Under the pieces are notes generated by a model. The model was not told the origin of the DNA. It worked only from the letters and a program-made list of their open reading frames with translations, and did no database searches. From JBFHQE01 sp041592335 (lineage in GTDB: Bacteria > Pseudomonadota > Gammaproteobacteria > Thiohalobacterales > Thiohalobacteraceae): 64,000 nt of DNA. Where the stretch lies: positions 62,001 to 126,000 of the forward strand of contig JBFHQE010000007.1 of assembly GCA_041592335.1 (NCBI GenBank), in the 5' to 3' direction. This document shows, in pieces, positions 44,683-53,417 of this stretch; positions within the stretch are counted from its first letter, which is position 1; the number at the start of each line of letters is the position of its first letter. Position numbers and translations under genes: made by a program.

Positions 44683-45483
44683 CTAATCCCTCGGTGCCGT
44701 TAACCGATGCAGATATTCATCGACATCAATCTCTTCATTGCGCGGCCGGCGATTCAGCAAATCCTGCACACGCGGCAGTTCACTGTTTTTCACCTCGTCG
44801 ACCGTTCCCGTAATCAGAATCTTGCCCTTGTCCAGAATCACAATGCGATCCGCGATATCGAAAGCCGAATCAAGTTCGTGCGTAACGACGACAATGGTCA
44901 TCTCCATGGCATCGCGCAGATTGATAATGAGCTGATCCAGCTCGGCGGAAACCACCGGATCGAGACCTGCCGATGGCTCGTCAAAGAACAGTAGCTTGGG
45001 GTCCATGATCAGGGACCGCGCCAGGCCGGCACGTTTCAACATACCGCCCGAAAGCTCGGAGGGACGCAGGTGGCCGAAGCCGGCCAGGTTGACCATCTCC
45101 AGTTTCATGCGCGACATGATCTCGATGGTGCCTTCGTCCAGATTGGTGTGCTCGCGCAGCGGTAGCTGGACATTTTCCGCAACAGACATGGACGAAAACA
45201 GGGCGCCGCCCTGAAATGCCACACCGATCTGACGGCGCAGTTCGTACATACCTTTCTGGTTGAGATCGGTCGTTTCCTTGCCCAGAATCTTGATCGAACC
45301 GGAAGTGGGCTTATTGAGGCCCAGCAAGTGTCTCAGCAGCGTACTCTTGCCCGAGCCACTACCGCCCATCACGACGAGAATTTCGCCGCGAAACACCTGT
45401 AAATCGACATGATTGAGGATCATGGTGTCACCGTAGTGGGTGACCAGATCCCTGACCTCGATGACGACTTCCCTTTCTGACAT
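44683..45483 (-). CDS. mlaF: Phospholipid ABC transporter ATPase MlaF
   Basis: Encodes 266 residues from the ATG at 45483, which follows GGAG at 6 bp; a longer open frame reaches 45642 but overlaps the divergent gene. Walker A is GGSGSGKSTL, the ABC signature LSGGMLKRAGLARS, and Walker B LLFFDEPSAGLDP. This is the first gene of the operon, four bases before mlaE. Confidence 0.96.
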   Translation of the reverse strand: MSEREVVIEVRDLVTHYGDTMILNHVDLQVFRGEILVVMGGSGSGKSTLLRHLLGLNKPTSGSIKILGKETTDLNQKGMYELRRQIGVAFQGGALFSSMSVAENVQLPLREHTNLDEGTIEIMSRMKLEMVNLAGFGHLRPSELSGGMLKRAGLARSLIMDPKLLFFDEPSAGLDPVVSAELDQLIINLRDAMEMTIVVVTHELDSAFDIADRIVILDKGKILITGTVDEVKNSELPRVQDLLNRRPRNEEIDVDEYLHRLTAPRD

Positions 45484-45560
45484 CCTGTTCTCCAGCGCGC
45501 TGGCACCCGGTCGGGCACGCAACATTTCCCACACAATCGCTACTTGGTTACTATCGACCC

Positions 45561-46130
45561 GTGGTAGAAAATCTTCACACTGAAAATACGGAAAATGCCG
45601 GATTAAACGCGGCTCAGCGGGCCGACGTCGTCGCGCGCGCATGGGCGCTGATTCGGCTCGCCCGCAGCCATTTCGACCGACCCATTTCCGCCCCCGACAT
45701 CAGCTTCAACCTGACCGGGCAGCGGGCCGGGCTTTATGCCTGGCGGCGTGGCGGACAATGTCATATCGACTGCAATCCGGCGGTTTTCGCTGCCGACTTT
45801 GCGCACCACCTTCAGGACACCGTCGCGCATGAGGTGGCTCATCACGTGGCGTATCAGTTGTTCGGGCATCGCATCAAGCCGCATGGGCGGGAATGGAAGC
45901 AGATCGCAAAACTGCTCGGCGCACAGCCGCGTGCGCGTGGGGATTATTCGTTAGCCGGCGTCAATGTCCGCCGACAACGCCGCCACGACTACCAGTGCCG
46001 CTGCAACACCTGGCCGATCAGCACGACGCGGCATAACCGGATTCAAAAGGGAGCGGTGTATCGGTGTCGGATGTGCGGGGATAAGTTAAGACTTACAGTT
46101 AACCAGCTCCAGCTTCGCCGCGCGCCTTAG
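45561..46130 (+). CDS. SprT-like zinc metalloprotease
   Basis: Encodes 189 residues, starting at GTG. The zinc motif HEVAHHVAYQLFG near residue 90 is that of SprT/Spartan-type proteins, and a C-terminal zinc-ribbon is visible in YQCRCNTW...YRCRMCGDK. The function of SprT in bacteria is unclear. It is divergent from mlaF. Confidence 0.88.
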   Translation: MVENLHTENTENAGLNAAQRADVVARAWALIRLARSHFDRPISAPDISFNLTGQRAGLYAWRRGGQCHIDCNPAVFAADFAHHLQDTVAHEVAHHVAYQLFGHRIKPHGREWKQIAKLLGAQPRARGDYSLAGVNVRRQRRHDYQCRCNTWPISTTRHNRIQKGAVYRCRMCGDKLRLTVNQLQLRRAP

Positions 46131-46163
46131 AGAAAAAACCACCTATCCTCTATATTGCTGTTA

Positions 46164-47438
46164 TCAGGGTTTCAGCCTTGCCAGTCCCATCAACTTCAGC
46201 GCCCACTTCTCGAATATCGGCTCGGAAACACCCACTTTCATCTTGTGCATGAAATATTTCTCGAAGGCAATCTTGGCAACGTGCACCCATTTGCCTTTCT
46301 TGAACCAGGTGATATTACGGGGTGGAATCTGCGGCTGCGCAATAAATGCCGCACCGGTATCCCCCAGATCCGCCAGACAGAACGCATTCCAGGTCGCCTT
46401 GGATGCTACCGGATAACCGGTAATCTCGGCCTTGATATTGTGCACAATGGCCGTAACCATCGACTCGATCATGTAACCTGTCTTGGGTGCACCCGTTGGA
46501 ACAGGCGTGGCTTCAACAGGAGGAATCGCAATACAGACACCGGCCGAATAGATGTTGGTGTATTTGGGGCTGCGTTGGTGTTCATCGACGATGACAAAGC
46601 CACGGGGATTACACAGACCTTCTACTCTAGCGACCGGATCGACACCCTTGAAACCCGGCAGAATCATGGCGTGCTTGAACGGCAATTCGTGCTGTATCTC
46701 GGTCTCTCCTTTGGCATTGACCTGTTCGACAAATATTTTGTCCTCTTCCACCCGGGCAATCCTGGCATTAATGATCGGTTTGATATGTCGATTGCGCAGC
46801 TCATGATCAAGCATCCCATGAGAATCACCGACTCCACCGAGACCAAGGTGTCCGACATAAGGCTCACTGGTGACGAAGGTCATTGGCACACGATCACGCA
46901 CCTTGTGCTTTCTTAAGGCCGTATCAAGAATAGCGGCATATTCATATGCCGGACCGAAGCAACTGGCAAACTGCGCCGCTCCGATAATAACGGGACCAGG
47001 ATCGCTCAACAGTTTCTGGAAATCGGCGTAAGCCTGCTCAGCATGATCGACTGTGCAGACTGACTGAGTAAAACCATTTACTGGACCACTGCCTTCCACT
47101 TCATCAAAGGCCAGCTTCGGCCCCGTGGTAATTACCAGGTAGTCATAACTTACTTCCTGGCCGTCCTTGAGGATAAGTTTGTTACCCTCGGCATCAATGG
47201 TTTCAACCCAACCGGCAATAAAATGAATACCGCGCTTTTTCAGATAAGGCTCGATCGGTAAGGTGATCTCTTCCCGCTTGCGCCAACCAACCGCCAGCCA
47301 GGGGTTGGATGGGACAAACTGGAAGAACGCATTGGCATTAACGACGGTAATCTCGTGCTCACTGTCCAGCACATCTCGTAATTCATAGGCTGCCGGCATT
47401 CCACCGATACCCGCACCCAGGATGACAACGTGTGACAT
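46164..47438 (-). CDS. sqr: Sulfide:quinone oxidoreductase
   Basis: Encodes 424 residues of a peripheral membrane flavoprotein that oxidises sulfide to polysulfide and reduces quinone. The FAD motif GAGIGGMPAAYEL begins the protein. C128, C160 and C354 stand where the three catalytic cysteines of the A. ferrooxidans enzyme are, and long stretches (NANAFFQFVPSNPWLAVGW, PPVEATPVPTGAPKTGYMI) agree closely with it. The C-terminal amphipathic part (YFMHKMKVGVSEPIFEKW) should bind the membrane. AAAGGAG precedes the ATG. Confidence 0.95.
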   Translation of the reverse strand: MSHVVILGAGIGGMPAAYELRDVLDSEHEITVVNANAFFQFVPSNPWLAVGWRKREEITLPIEPYLKKRGIHFIAGWVETIDAEGNKLILKDGQEVSYDYLVITTGPKLAFDEVEGSGPVNGFTQSVCTVDHAEQAYADFQKLLSDPGPVIIGAAQFASCFGPAYEYAAILDTALRKHKVRDRVPMTFVTSEPYVGHLGLGGVGDSHGMLDHELRNRHIKPIINARIARVEEDKIFVEQVNAKGETEIQHELPFKHAMILPGFKGVDPVARVEGLCNPRGFVIVDEHQRSPKYTNIYSAGVCIAIPPVEATPVPTGAPKTGYMIESMVTAIVHNIKAEITGYPVASKATWNAFCLADLGDTGAAFIAQPQIPPRNITWFKKGKWVHVAKIAFEKYFMHKMKVGVSEPIFEKWALKLMGLARLKP

Positions 47439-47649
47439 AACAACTCTCCTTTAGTGGGCGCGAGCGCCTCTGTTCTAGTGAGTGTTTATAGTTAGCACAC
47501 GCAATCCGCAGGGAAATTGAGCTGAATCTAACTTATGACAAGTTACTTGCTAGATGTCATGAAAGGACAGGAGGGTACGCATGTTTCAGGCCATTGCCAG
47601 CCACTCGGAGTTACCTGGAAGCGGGTCAAGGAGTGAACCCGGCAGAAAC

Positions 47650-47686
47650 AAAAAAGCGGTTACATCCAAAAGGACGTAACCGCTTC
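47650..47686 (-). terminator. Terminator after tRNA-Lys
   Basis: GCGGTTAC-a-TCC-aaaa-GGA-c-GTAACCGC forms a long stem followed on the minus strand by six T. It lies 17 bp after the tRNA gene. Confidence 0.85.
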
Positions 47687-47702
47687 CAGCTACTGCTCAA
47701 AA

Positions 47703-47778
47703 TGGTGGGCCGTGTAGGATTCGAACCTACGACCAATCGGTTAAAAGCCGAGTGCTCTACCAACTGAGCTAACGGCCC
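47703..47778 (-). tRNA. tRNA-Lys (UUU)
   Basis: A complete 76-nt tRNA on the minus strand: acceptor GGGCCGT pairs with ACGGCCC, the D arm holds AGCTCAGTTGGTAGAGC, the anticodon loop CTTTTAA gives UUU, the T arm reads GTAGGTTCGAATCCTAC, and CCA is encoded. It differs at few positions from the E. coli gene. Confidence 0.98.
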
Positions 47779-47819
47779 AAAAAGGCAAAGGCGGCATCAT
47801 ACAGGAGCCGCCTCGCCTT
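47779..47819 (-). terminator. Hairpin with T-run directly upstream of tRNA-Lys
   Basis: On the minus strand AGGCGGC-tcctgtatgat-GCCGCCT with an outer AAGGC/GCCTT pairing ends in five T right at the tRNA start. It fits a terminator for the YeeE/YedE gene that stops at 47848. The loop contains the tRNA -10 box. Confidence 0.6.
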
Positions 47820-47824
47820 GAAAA
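47796..47824 (-). promoter_or_regulatory. Predicted promoter of tRNA-Lys
   Basis: TTTTCA (-35), 17-bp spacer, TATGAT (-10), which ends 17 bp before the mature tRNA. The -10 box is good and the -35 moderate. Confidence 0.55.
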
Positions 47825-47847
47825 GTCTCAGTATTTTTCCAGAGATT

Positions 47848-49056
47848 TTAGAGCGCTTCGAGCTTGCGCATCCCCTTGGGCAGCAGGCGGAAATCCACCA
47901 GCGCCGTGACCAGGGCCTTGGCGAAGGTCGCATCGTTCTCGTACAGGAGTTTGTAGTACTGAATCTTCATGGTCAGCGCGCTGCCCAGCACGATGCTGCC
48001 GAAGGTCAGGATGGAGCCTATGGCCAGCGTGGAAACGCCGGTCACCGCCTGGCCGATGGTGCAGCCCATCGCCAGCACACCGCCGATCCCCATCAGTACT
48101 GCCCCGATTGCATGCGTGATGAAGTCCTTGAAATTGACGAACCACTCAAAGCGGAAGGAACGGCTCAGGATCGACCAGACGAAGGAACCCACTGCAACGC
48201 CGATCAGCGCCACCAGGCCAAAGGAAATGAACAGCGTCTTGGGATCCTTGAGGAAGTTGATCAGGTCGGCCATCGGGTTGATGAAAGTCAGCGACTGGGC
48301 CGCCACGTTGATCGGCCGCTGATCCAGCCATTCAACTTCCGCGATCCATTCCTGACCCAGGGGGCCGGCGGTTATCAGCCAGGCGAACAGGACTGCGAGA
48401 CCCACGGCCAGGCCGCCCAGCACATTATCGAAGCTGGTGCGGAACTCGGCGGACTTGAATGCCCAGGCCAGCAGCAGCACACCCACTACCCCGGCCGAAA
48501 CCACCTGAAAGGTGCTGATGTCCGCCGGTGAAATCAGGCCGCCCAGAATGGAACCGATATCCTGCCCGGCGATGCCGTACTGCGCCAGACTGATACTGGT
48601 GCCGGAAACCCAGGGATGGAACAGGACTTCGTAAAATGAGGTACGGGTCATCAGGTAGGCGAAGAAACCGGCAATCAGCAGCACGATGACTGATTTCAGG
48701 TTACCGCCGCCGATACGCACCATGCACTTGTTGCCGCAACCGCTGGCGAGCGTCATGCCGATGCCGAACATCACGCCACCCACCAGGTAGCGAATCCAGG
48801 CGAAGTCAGCGGAACGGTAGGGTGGCAGAGTCGGTGGATTCACGGAGGCCTGGCTGGTGGCTTCCAGCACCATTACGCCCAACAGGGCCGTCGCCATGGC
48901 CAGCACCCAGGCGCGCAGACGGCCGGTATCTCCCATGTTGACCCAGTCAGATACCGCACCCATGGTGCAGAAATTGGTTTTATTGACGATGGCGCCCATT
49001 AGCACCGCGATACCGAATCCCCAAACCAGGACTTCAGTCGTCAAAGACATTTCCAT
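47848..49056 (-). CDS. YeeE/YedE-family transporter (thiosulfate-uptake type)
   Basis: Encodes 402 residues from the ATG at 49056, preceded by GGGGAG. About ten hydrophobic helices are visible. Conserved cysteine motifs of the family are present: NKTNFCTMGAVSD near the start, LASGCGNKCMVRIGGG, and MGIGGVLAMGCTIGQAVTG. Studied relatives (TsuA) take up thiosulfate and others move sulfur compounds; full-length two-half proteins like this one occur in sulfur oxidisers. The exact substrate is inferred from the family and the sox and sqr context. Confidence 0.9.
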   Translation of the reverse strand: MEMSLTTEVLVWGFGIAVLMGAIVNKTNFCTMGAVSDWVNMGDTGRLRAWVLAMATALLGVMVLEATSQASVNPPTLPPYRSADFAWIRYLVGGVMFGIGMTLASGCGNKCMVRIGGGNLKSVIVLLIAGFFAYLMTRTSFYEVLFHPWVSGTSISLAQYGIAGQDIGSILGGLISPADISTFQVVSAGVVGVLLLAWAFKSAEFRTSFDNVLGGLAVGLAVLFAWLITAGPLGQEWIAEVEWLDQRPINVAAQSLTFINPMADLINFLKDPKTLFISFGLVALIGVAVGSFVWSILSRSFRFEWFVNFKDFITHAIGAVLMGIGGVLAMGCTIGQAVTGVSTLAIGSILTFGSIVLGSALTMKIQYYKLLYENDATFAKALVTALVDFRLLPKGMRKLEAL

Positions 49057-49127
49057 TACAACTCCCCGCGGCCAGCCACCGCATACGTTAGTCAAATATA
49101 AGTATAGTTAGCTTCGCGGCGGTTGCG

Positions 49128-49811
49128 TCAGGAGGCGTACCGGGTCGGGTCAGGGATACCCGCTGCCGAGAAGCCTGCACTGCGCAGTCGGCAAGAATCG
49201 CATTTTCCACACGCCCGTCCCTGCTCATCCGCCGCGTAACAGGACAGGGTCAGTCCATAATCGACACCCAATGCAGTGCCGGCGCGGATAATGTCAGCCT
49301 TTGACATTTTGATGAGCGGTGCGTGGAGGGTAAAGGGATGGCCCTCTACTCCAGCTCGCGTTGCTAGATTACTTAGACGCTCGAAGGCGGCGATGTATTC
49401 CGGGCGGCAATCGGGATAGCCGGAATAATCCACCGCATTGACCCCGACGAAGATATCGCTGGCGCCCAGCACCTCGGCCCAGCCCAGTGCCAGCGAGAGA
49501 AAAATAGTATTGCGCGCAGGGACATAGGTGACCGGAATACCTTCAGTTGGCGTTTCGGGTACGTCGATGGCACGATCGGTCAGCGCCGAGCCGCCGATCT
49601 GTGTCAGATCGAGCTGAATGATCTTGTGCTCAGTTACGCCCTGCGCGGCCGCCACCTGCTTCGCGGCATTGAGCTCGGTCTGGTGACGCTGTCCGTAGTC
49701 GAGACTCAGGGCATAGCAATCGAAGCCGTCCGTCTTTGCCATGGCCAGCACAGTGGCGGAATCCAGGCCGCCGGATAACAAAATGACCGCTTTTTTTCTG
49801 GCGTCAGTCAT
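49128..49811 (-). CDS. queC: 7-cyano-7-deazaguanine synthase QueC
   Basis: Encodes 227 residues of the ATP-dependent enzyme that turns 7-carboxy-7-deazaguanine into preQ0 for queuosine tRNA modification. The PP-loop is LSGGLDSATV and the zinc cysteines are in LSCYAADEQGRACGKCDSCRLR. The ATG at 49811 overlaps the queE stop by one base (TGATG), which supports this start over upstream options. Confidence 0.95.
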   Translation of the reverse strand: MTDARKKAVILLSGGLDSATVLAMAKTDGFDCYALSLDYGQRHQTELNAAKQVAAAQGVTEHKIIQLDLTQIGGSALTDRAIDVPETPTEGIPVTYVPARNTIFLSLALGWAEVLGASDIFVGVNAVDYSGYPDCRPEYIAAFERLSNLATRAGVEGHPFTLHAPLIKMSKADIIRAGTALGVDYGLTLSCYAADEQGRACGKCDSCRLRSAGFSAAGIPDPTRYAS

Positions 49812-50467
49812 CACACCCCCGGCTTGTCGCCCCACAGCAGTTTATGCAACTGCAACTGCATGCGAACCGGCAGATGCTCACGCAAAATCCAGTCGGCAAG
49901 CTCGGTCGGCTCGACCTGCTGGTATGACGGCGAGAACCAGACCGTCGCAATCTGTTCAAGCTCCTTGTCCCGGACGACATCACGCGCCCAGTCGAAATCG
50001 CTGCGGTCGCAGATGACAAACTTGATCTGATCCCGGGGACTCAAGTGCTCCAGGTTGCACCAGCGGTTCTTGTCTGCCTCGCCTGATCCCGGTGTCTTGA
50101 TATCCATGACTTTCACCACGCGCGGATCGAGCTTGTTTACATCCATGGCCCCACTGGTTTCCAGCGAGACGCGAAAGCCTGCGTCGCAGAGTTTGGTCAA
50201 CAAGGGTCGGCAGGCCTTCTGCGCCAGTGGCTCACCGCCGGTCACGCACACATAACCTGCGTTATAGCTTTGCACCTTCTCCAGAATCTCATCCAGGGTC
50301 ATCCAGTCCCCACCCTGGAAGGCGTATTCAGTATCGCAGTAACCGCAACGCAATGGACAACCGGTCAGGCGCACGAACACGGTTGGCGCACCGACAGAAT
50401 CGGACTCGCCCTGCAGGGAATAAAAAATCTCCGTAATCCGGAGACGTTCGGGGGTTGGTTCAGACAT
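49811..50467 (-). CDS. queE: 7-carboxy-7-deazaguanine synthase QueE
   Basis: A 218-residue radical SAM enzyme of queuosine synthesis. The cluster motif CPLRCGYC (in LTGCPLRCGYCDTEYAF) is the classical CxxxCxxC, and VCVTGGEPLAQKAC follows with the GGEP SAM-binding segment. It is coupled to queC. Confidence 0.95.
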   Translation of the reverse strand: MSEPTPERLRITEIFYSLQGESDSVGAPTVFVRLTGCPLRCGYCDTEYAFQGGDWMTLDEILEKVQSYNAGYVCVTGGEPLAQKACRPLLTKLCDAGFRVSLETSGAMDVNKLDPRVVKVMDIKTPGSGEADKNRWCNLEHLSPRDQIKFVICDRSDFDWARDVVRDKELEQIATVWFSPSYQQVEPTELADWILREHLPVRMQLQLHKLLWGDKPGV

Positions 50468-50518
50468 GGGACGGGATTATAACGGAATTGATAGAGATTC
50501 TGGGTCAACGCAGAAATT

Positions 50519-50588
50519 CGTCATTCCGGCGAAAGCCGGAATCCAGGAGGCTTGCAAAAACATGGATCCCGGCCTACGCCGGGATGAC
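50519..50588. repeat. CATTCCGGCGAAAGCCGG interspersed element, copy 2
   Basis: CGTCATTCCGGCGAAAGCCGGAATCCAGG (50519-50547) faces TGGATCCCGGCCTACGCCGGGATGAC (50563-50588). Its inner spacer (GAGGCTTGCAAAAACA) resembles the reverse complement of the copy-1 spacer, while the outer arms are in the same order. Confidence 0.88.
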
Positions 50589-50651
50589 AAAAAAATAACG
50601 ACTGCGGATTAACTCGTAATCTTGGCGTCTTGGCGGTTAAAAAAGTAAGAA

Positions 50652-51443
50652 CTAACGCCCTTCCTTGGTCATCCGCTCCAGCCGCTCGCTGGCCAGCTTG
50701 GCCGCGGTGGAATTCGGATATTGAGAGCGCACGGTCTCCAGCATGGAACGGGCATTACCCCAATCCTGCTTTTCATAATGAATGAAGCCCAGCTTCAAAC
50801 GCGCGTCGGCCAGCTTGGAGCTGCCCGGATACTTTTCCAGCACCTTGTTGAACTCAACCAGGGCGGTATCGAACTGACGCGTGACGTAATAGGTCTCGGC
50901 CAGCCAGTACTGGGCATTATCGGCGTAATCACTGCCGGGGTAGTCGCCCAGGAACTTCTGATAGGCTGTCGCGGCCTCGGTGTAGCGCCCCTGACGCAGA
51001 ATATTCAGCGCCTGCTCGTAAGCCTGCCTCGCTTCATCGGGATTAACCGGTGGCGTACTCGCCACGGTCGGTGCTGAAGCCGTGGGACTCGATACTGTCG
51101 CTGCGGGCGTCGTGCCCGGGGAGATTGGCGGAGCCGTTGTCACCGAAGACGCCGAACCGGCTTCCAGCGCCTGCAGACGGCTGTCGATATCGCTGTACAG
51201 ATCACGCTGACGTTGCTTGAGCTGCTCCAGATTGTGTCCCTGCACCTCGACATCGCCACGCAAGCGCTGCACTTCCTGCTGCAGCTGTTCCAGCTGCGTC
51301 AGCATCTCAACCAGACCCTGACTCTGCATTAAACGCTCAAGACGCGCCACGCGTTCTTCCAGTTGCGCATCACGCGCCGCTACCGAAGTAGCGGCGCACA
51401 ATGCCGTCGCGAGCAAGGTGGTTTTGAGTAACGCCCTGCTCAT
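50652..51443 (-). CDS. cpoB: Cell division coordinator CpoB (YbgF)
   Basis: A 263-residue periplasmic protein with a signal peptide ending near VAA-RDA. A coiled-coil segment (about 25-95, rich in QLEQLQQEVQRL) is followed by a Thr/Pro/Ala-rich linker and a TPR-type C-terminal domain (ARQAYEQALNILRQGRYTEA onwards). CpoB links peptidoglycan synthesis (PBP1B) with Tol-Pal constriction. It is the last gene of the tol-pal set, three bases after pal. Confidence 0.94.
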   Translation of the reverse strand: MSRALLKTTLLATALCAATSVAARDAQLEERVARLERLMQSQGLVEMLTQLEQLQQEVQRLRGDVEVQGHNLEQLKQRQRDLYSDIDSRLQALEAGSASSVTTAPPISPGTTPAATVSSPTASAPTVASTPPVNPDEARQAYEQALNILRQGRYTEAATAYQKFLGDYPGSDYADNAQYWLAETYYVTRQFDTALVEFNKVLEKYPGSSKLADARLKLGFIHYEKQDWGNARSMLETVRSQYPNSTAAKLASERLERMTKEGR

Positions 51444-51446
51444 GAC

Positions 51447-51977
51447 TTACTGGCCTGTGTAGACGATTTCCACACGGCGATTCTGTGACCAGAAATCTTC
51501 CATGTGACCTTCCATCGCCGGCTTTTCTTCACCGTAGCTGACGGTGGAAACCTGCGCGGGATTCACGCCCTGGAATTCCAGCAGTTTCTTCACTGCCTGG
51601 GCACGACGATCACCCAGCCCGATGTTGTATTCGCGTGAGCCACGCTCATCGGCGTGACCTTCCAGCGTAACACTCGACATCGGGTTGTTGGCCAGGTAAT
51701 TCGCATGCGCGGCCAGCACGGCCTGATCGGATTCACGCACGTTGGCGCTATCGAATTCGAAATAGATCACGCGCTGTGACAAGGGATTGGCCGGATCGTT
51801 GAATGCGCTGGCATCCATGCCGCTACCCATACCCAGACCCTGGGTCTCGGCGCCATAGGCGCTACCGCCTTCCTGTACGCTGGCAGGACCGTCGCCGGAC
51901 TTTTTACCCATTGAACTACAACCCGCCATTCCCAGGCTGACTAACAGAACTGCTAATACTTTACCCACTGTGTGCAT
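51447..51977 (-). CDS. pal: Peptidoglycan-associated lipoprotein Pal
   Basis: Encodes 176 residues from the ATG at 51977, preceded by GAGGAG. The lipobox is LGMAGC. The OmpA-like C-terminal domain binds peptidoglycan, with VTLEGHADERGSREYNIGLGDRRA and VSTVSYGEEKPA. It is anchored in the outer membrane and is the partner of TolB. Confidence 0.97.
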   Translation of the reverse strand: MHTVGKVLAVLLVSLGMAGCSSMGKKSGDGPASVQEGGSAYGAETQGLGMGSGMDASAFNDPANPLSQRVIYFEFDSANVRESDQAVLAAHANYLANNPMSSVTLEGHADERGSREYNIGLGDRRAQAVKKLLEFQGVNPAQVSTVSYGEEKPAMEGHMEDFWSQNRRVEIVYTGQ

Positions 51978-52099
51978 TTCATGCTCCTCGTTGCGTAACG
52001 TTTCCTCGACAGAGCGAGGTGTGTTCATGTGTGGCTGTTCCCAAACTGTGATTCATCATTGCGGTGGTTGCCACAATATTTCGCAATGATGGTAAAAAT

Positions 52100-53395
52100 T
52101 TATTTAGGCGGAAACGGTGACCAGGCCGGTTCGCGCACATCGCCGGATTGCAGGCGCAAACGCTGACTGACACGACCATCGACGGACGACGCCGCCAGCA
52201 CACCGCGCCCACCGGCTTCGGTTGCATATAAGACCATACTCCCGTTCGGCGCGATAGAGGGAGACTCATCCAGCCGTCCGTCGCTCAGCACCCGCATCAA
52301 CTTGCGCTGCAGGTCGAGTATCGCCACGCGATAATTTCCCTGGTTGTCGCGATGGATAAAACTCAGCCCTTTCCCGTCCGGCGTGAAATCCGCGCTTGCG
52401 TTGTAACCGCCTTCGAACGTCAGGCGCTCTGTTCGACCGCCGCTCAAGGCCACGCGATAAAGCTGTGGCGCACCGCCGCGTCCGGAGGTAAACACCAGGC
52501 TACGCCCGTCCGGCGCCCAGGCCGGTTCGGTATCGATCGAAGGATGGTTGGTAATGCGCTGCAGCTTGCGGGTCGCCAGCTCCAGGATATACACCTCGGG
52601 GTTACCGTCCTGCGACAGGGTCAACGCCAGCTTGCGGCCATCCGGCGACCAGGCCGGTGCGCCATTGATACCCTGGAAGGCCGCGACATGCTCGCGCTTG
52701 CCTGTGGCCAGTTCCTGCACATAAATGTTGGCGCGCTTTTTCTCGAACGATACATAGGCCAGCTTGTTCGCATCCGGTGACCAGGCCGGTGACATGATCG
52801 GTTCACGGGATGTCACGGCCGTCAGCGGATTGAAGCCGTCCGCATCCGCCACCTGCAACTCGTAGCGCTTGTTGTTGTCCTTGCCGGTCACGGTGACATA
52901 GGCAATGCGGGTACTGAACGCGCCACGCTCGCCGGTCAGCGCTTCATAAATCAGATCGCTGATGTGATGCGCGGCCGCGCGCAGCTTGGTCGATGAGGCT
53001 GGAATACTGTAGCCCGCGATCTGATTACCGCGATACACGTCAAACAGGCGGAACTGCACCTGGTAGCCACCACCCGGCACCATCAGCACACTACCGATCA
53101 CCAGGTTGTCCACGCCGAGCGCGCGCCAGTCGCGGAAATTCACCTGGTTAACGTCGGTTGGACGAGAGAACAGGTCTTCACTGGGGAGGGGTTTGAAACG
53201 CCCGGTGCGCGCCAGATCCGCTGAAACAATACCCGCCACATCCTCGGTCATGGGTAATCCCGCTGGCCAGCCAAACGGCACAATCGCAATCGGCAGCGCG
53301 CCCTCGATACCCGAGGTGATTTCAATCGTCAGTTCGGCGCGGACTGGCAGCGCCAGAAACATCAAGCATCCAAAAACAAACAATATCTTTTTCAT
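52100..53395 (-). CDS. tolB: Tol-Pal translocation protein TolB
   Basis: A 431-residue periplasmic protein with a signal peptide (MKKILFVFGCLMFLALPVRA). An N-terminal domain (PIAIVPFGW) is followed by a six-bladed propeller with repeats such as APAWSPDGRKLALTLS and EPAWAPDGRSLVFTSG. It binds Pal and TolA. The gene lies 22 bp after tolA. Confidence 0.97.
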   Translation of the reverse strand: MKKILFVFGCLMFLALPVRAELTIEITSGIEGALPIAIVPFGWPAGLPMTEDVAGIVSADLARTGRFKPLPSEDLFSRPTDVNQVNFRDWRALGVDNLVIGSVLMVPGGGYQVQFRLFDVYRGNQIAGYSIPASSTKLRAAAHHISDLIYEALTGERGAFSTRIAYVTVTGKDNNKRYELQVADADGFNPLTAVTSREPIMSPAWSPDANKLAYVSFEKKRANIYVQELATGKREHVAAFQGINGAPAWSPDGRKLALTLSQDGNPEVYILELATRKLQRITNHPSIDTEPAWAPDGRSLVFTSGRGGAPQLYRVALSGGRTERLTFEGGYNASADFTPDGKGLSFIHRDNQGNYRVAILDLQRKLMRVLSDGRLDESPSIAPNGSMVLYATEAGGRGVLAASSVDGRVSQRLRLQSGDVREPAWSPFPPK

Positions 53396-53417
53396 ATCAA
53401 CCCTTGATAGTTACTCG

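Noticed and set aside
47581..47679. 32-codon frame with a good AGGAGGG site between sqr and tRNA-Lys
   Set aside because: It runs into the tRNA terminator hairpin, has no clear promoter and no recognisable sequence; the strong ribosome-like site alone is not enough.
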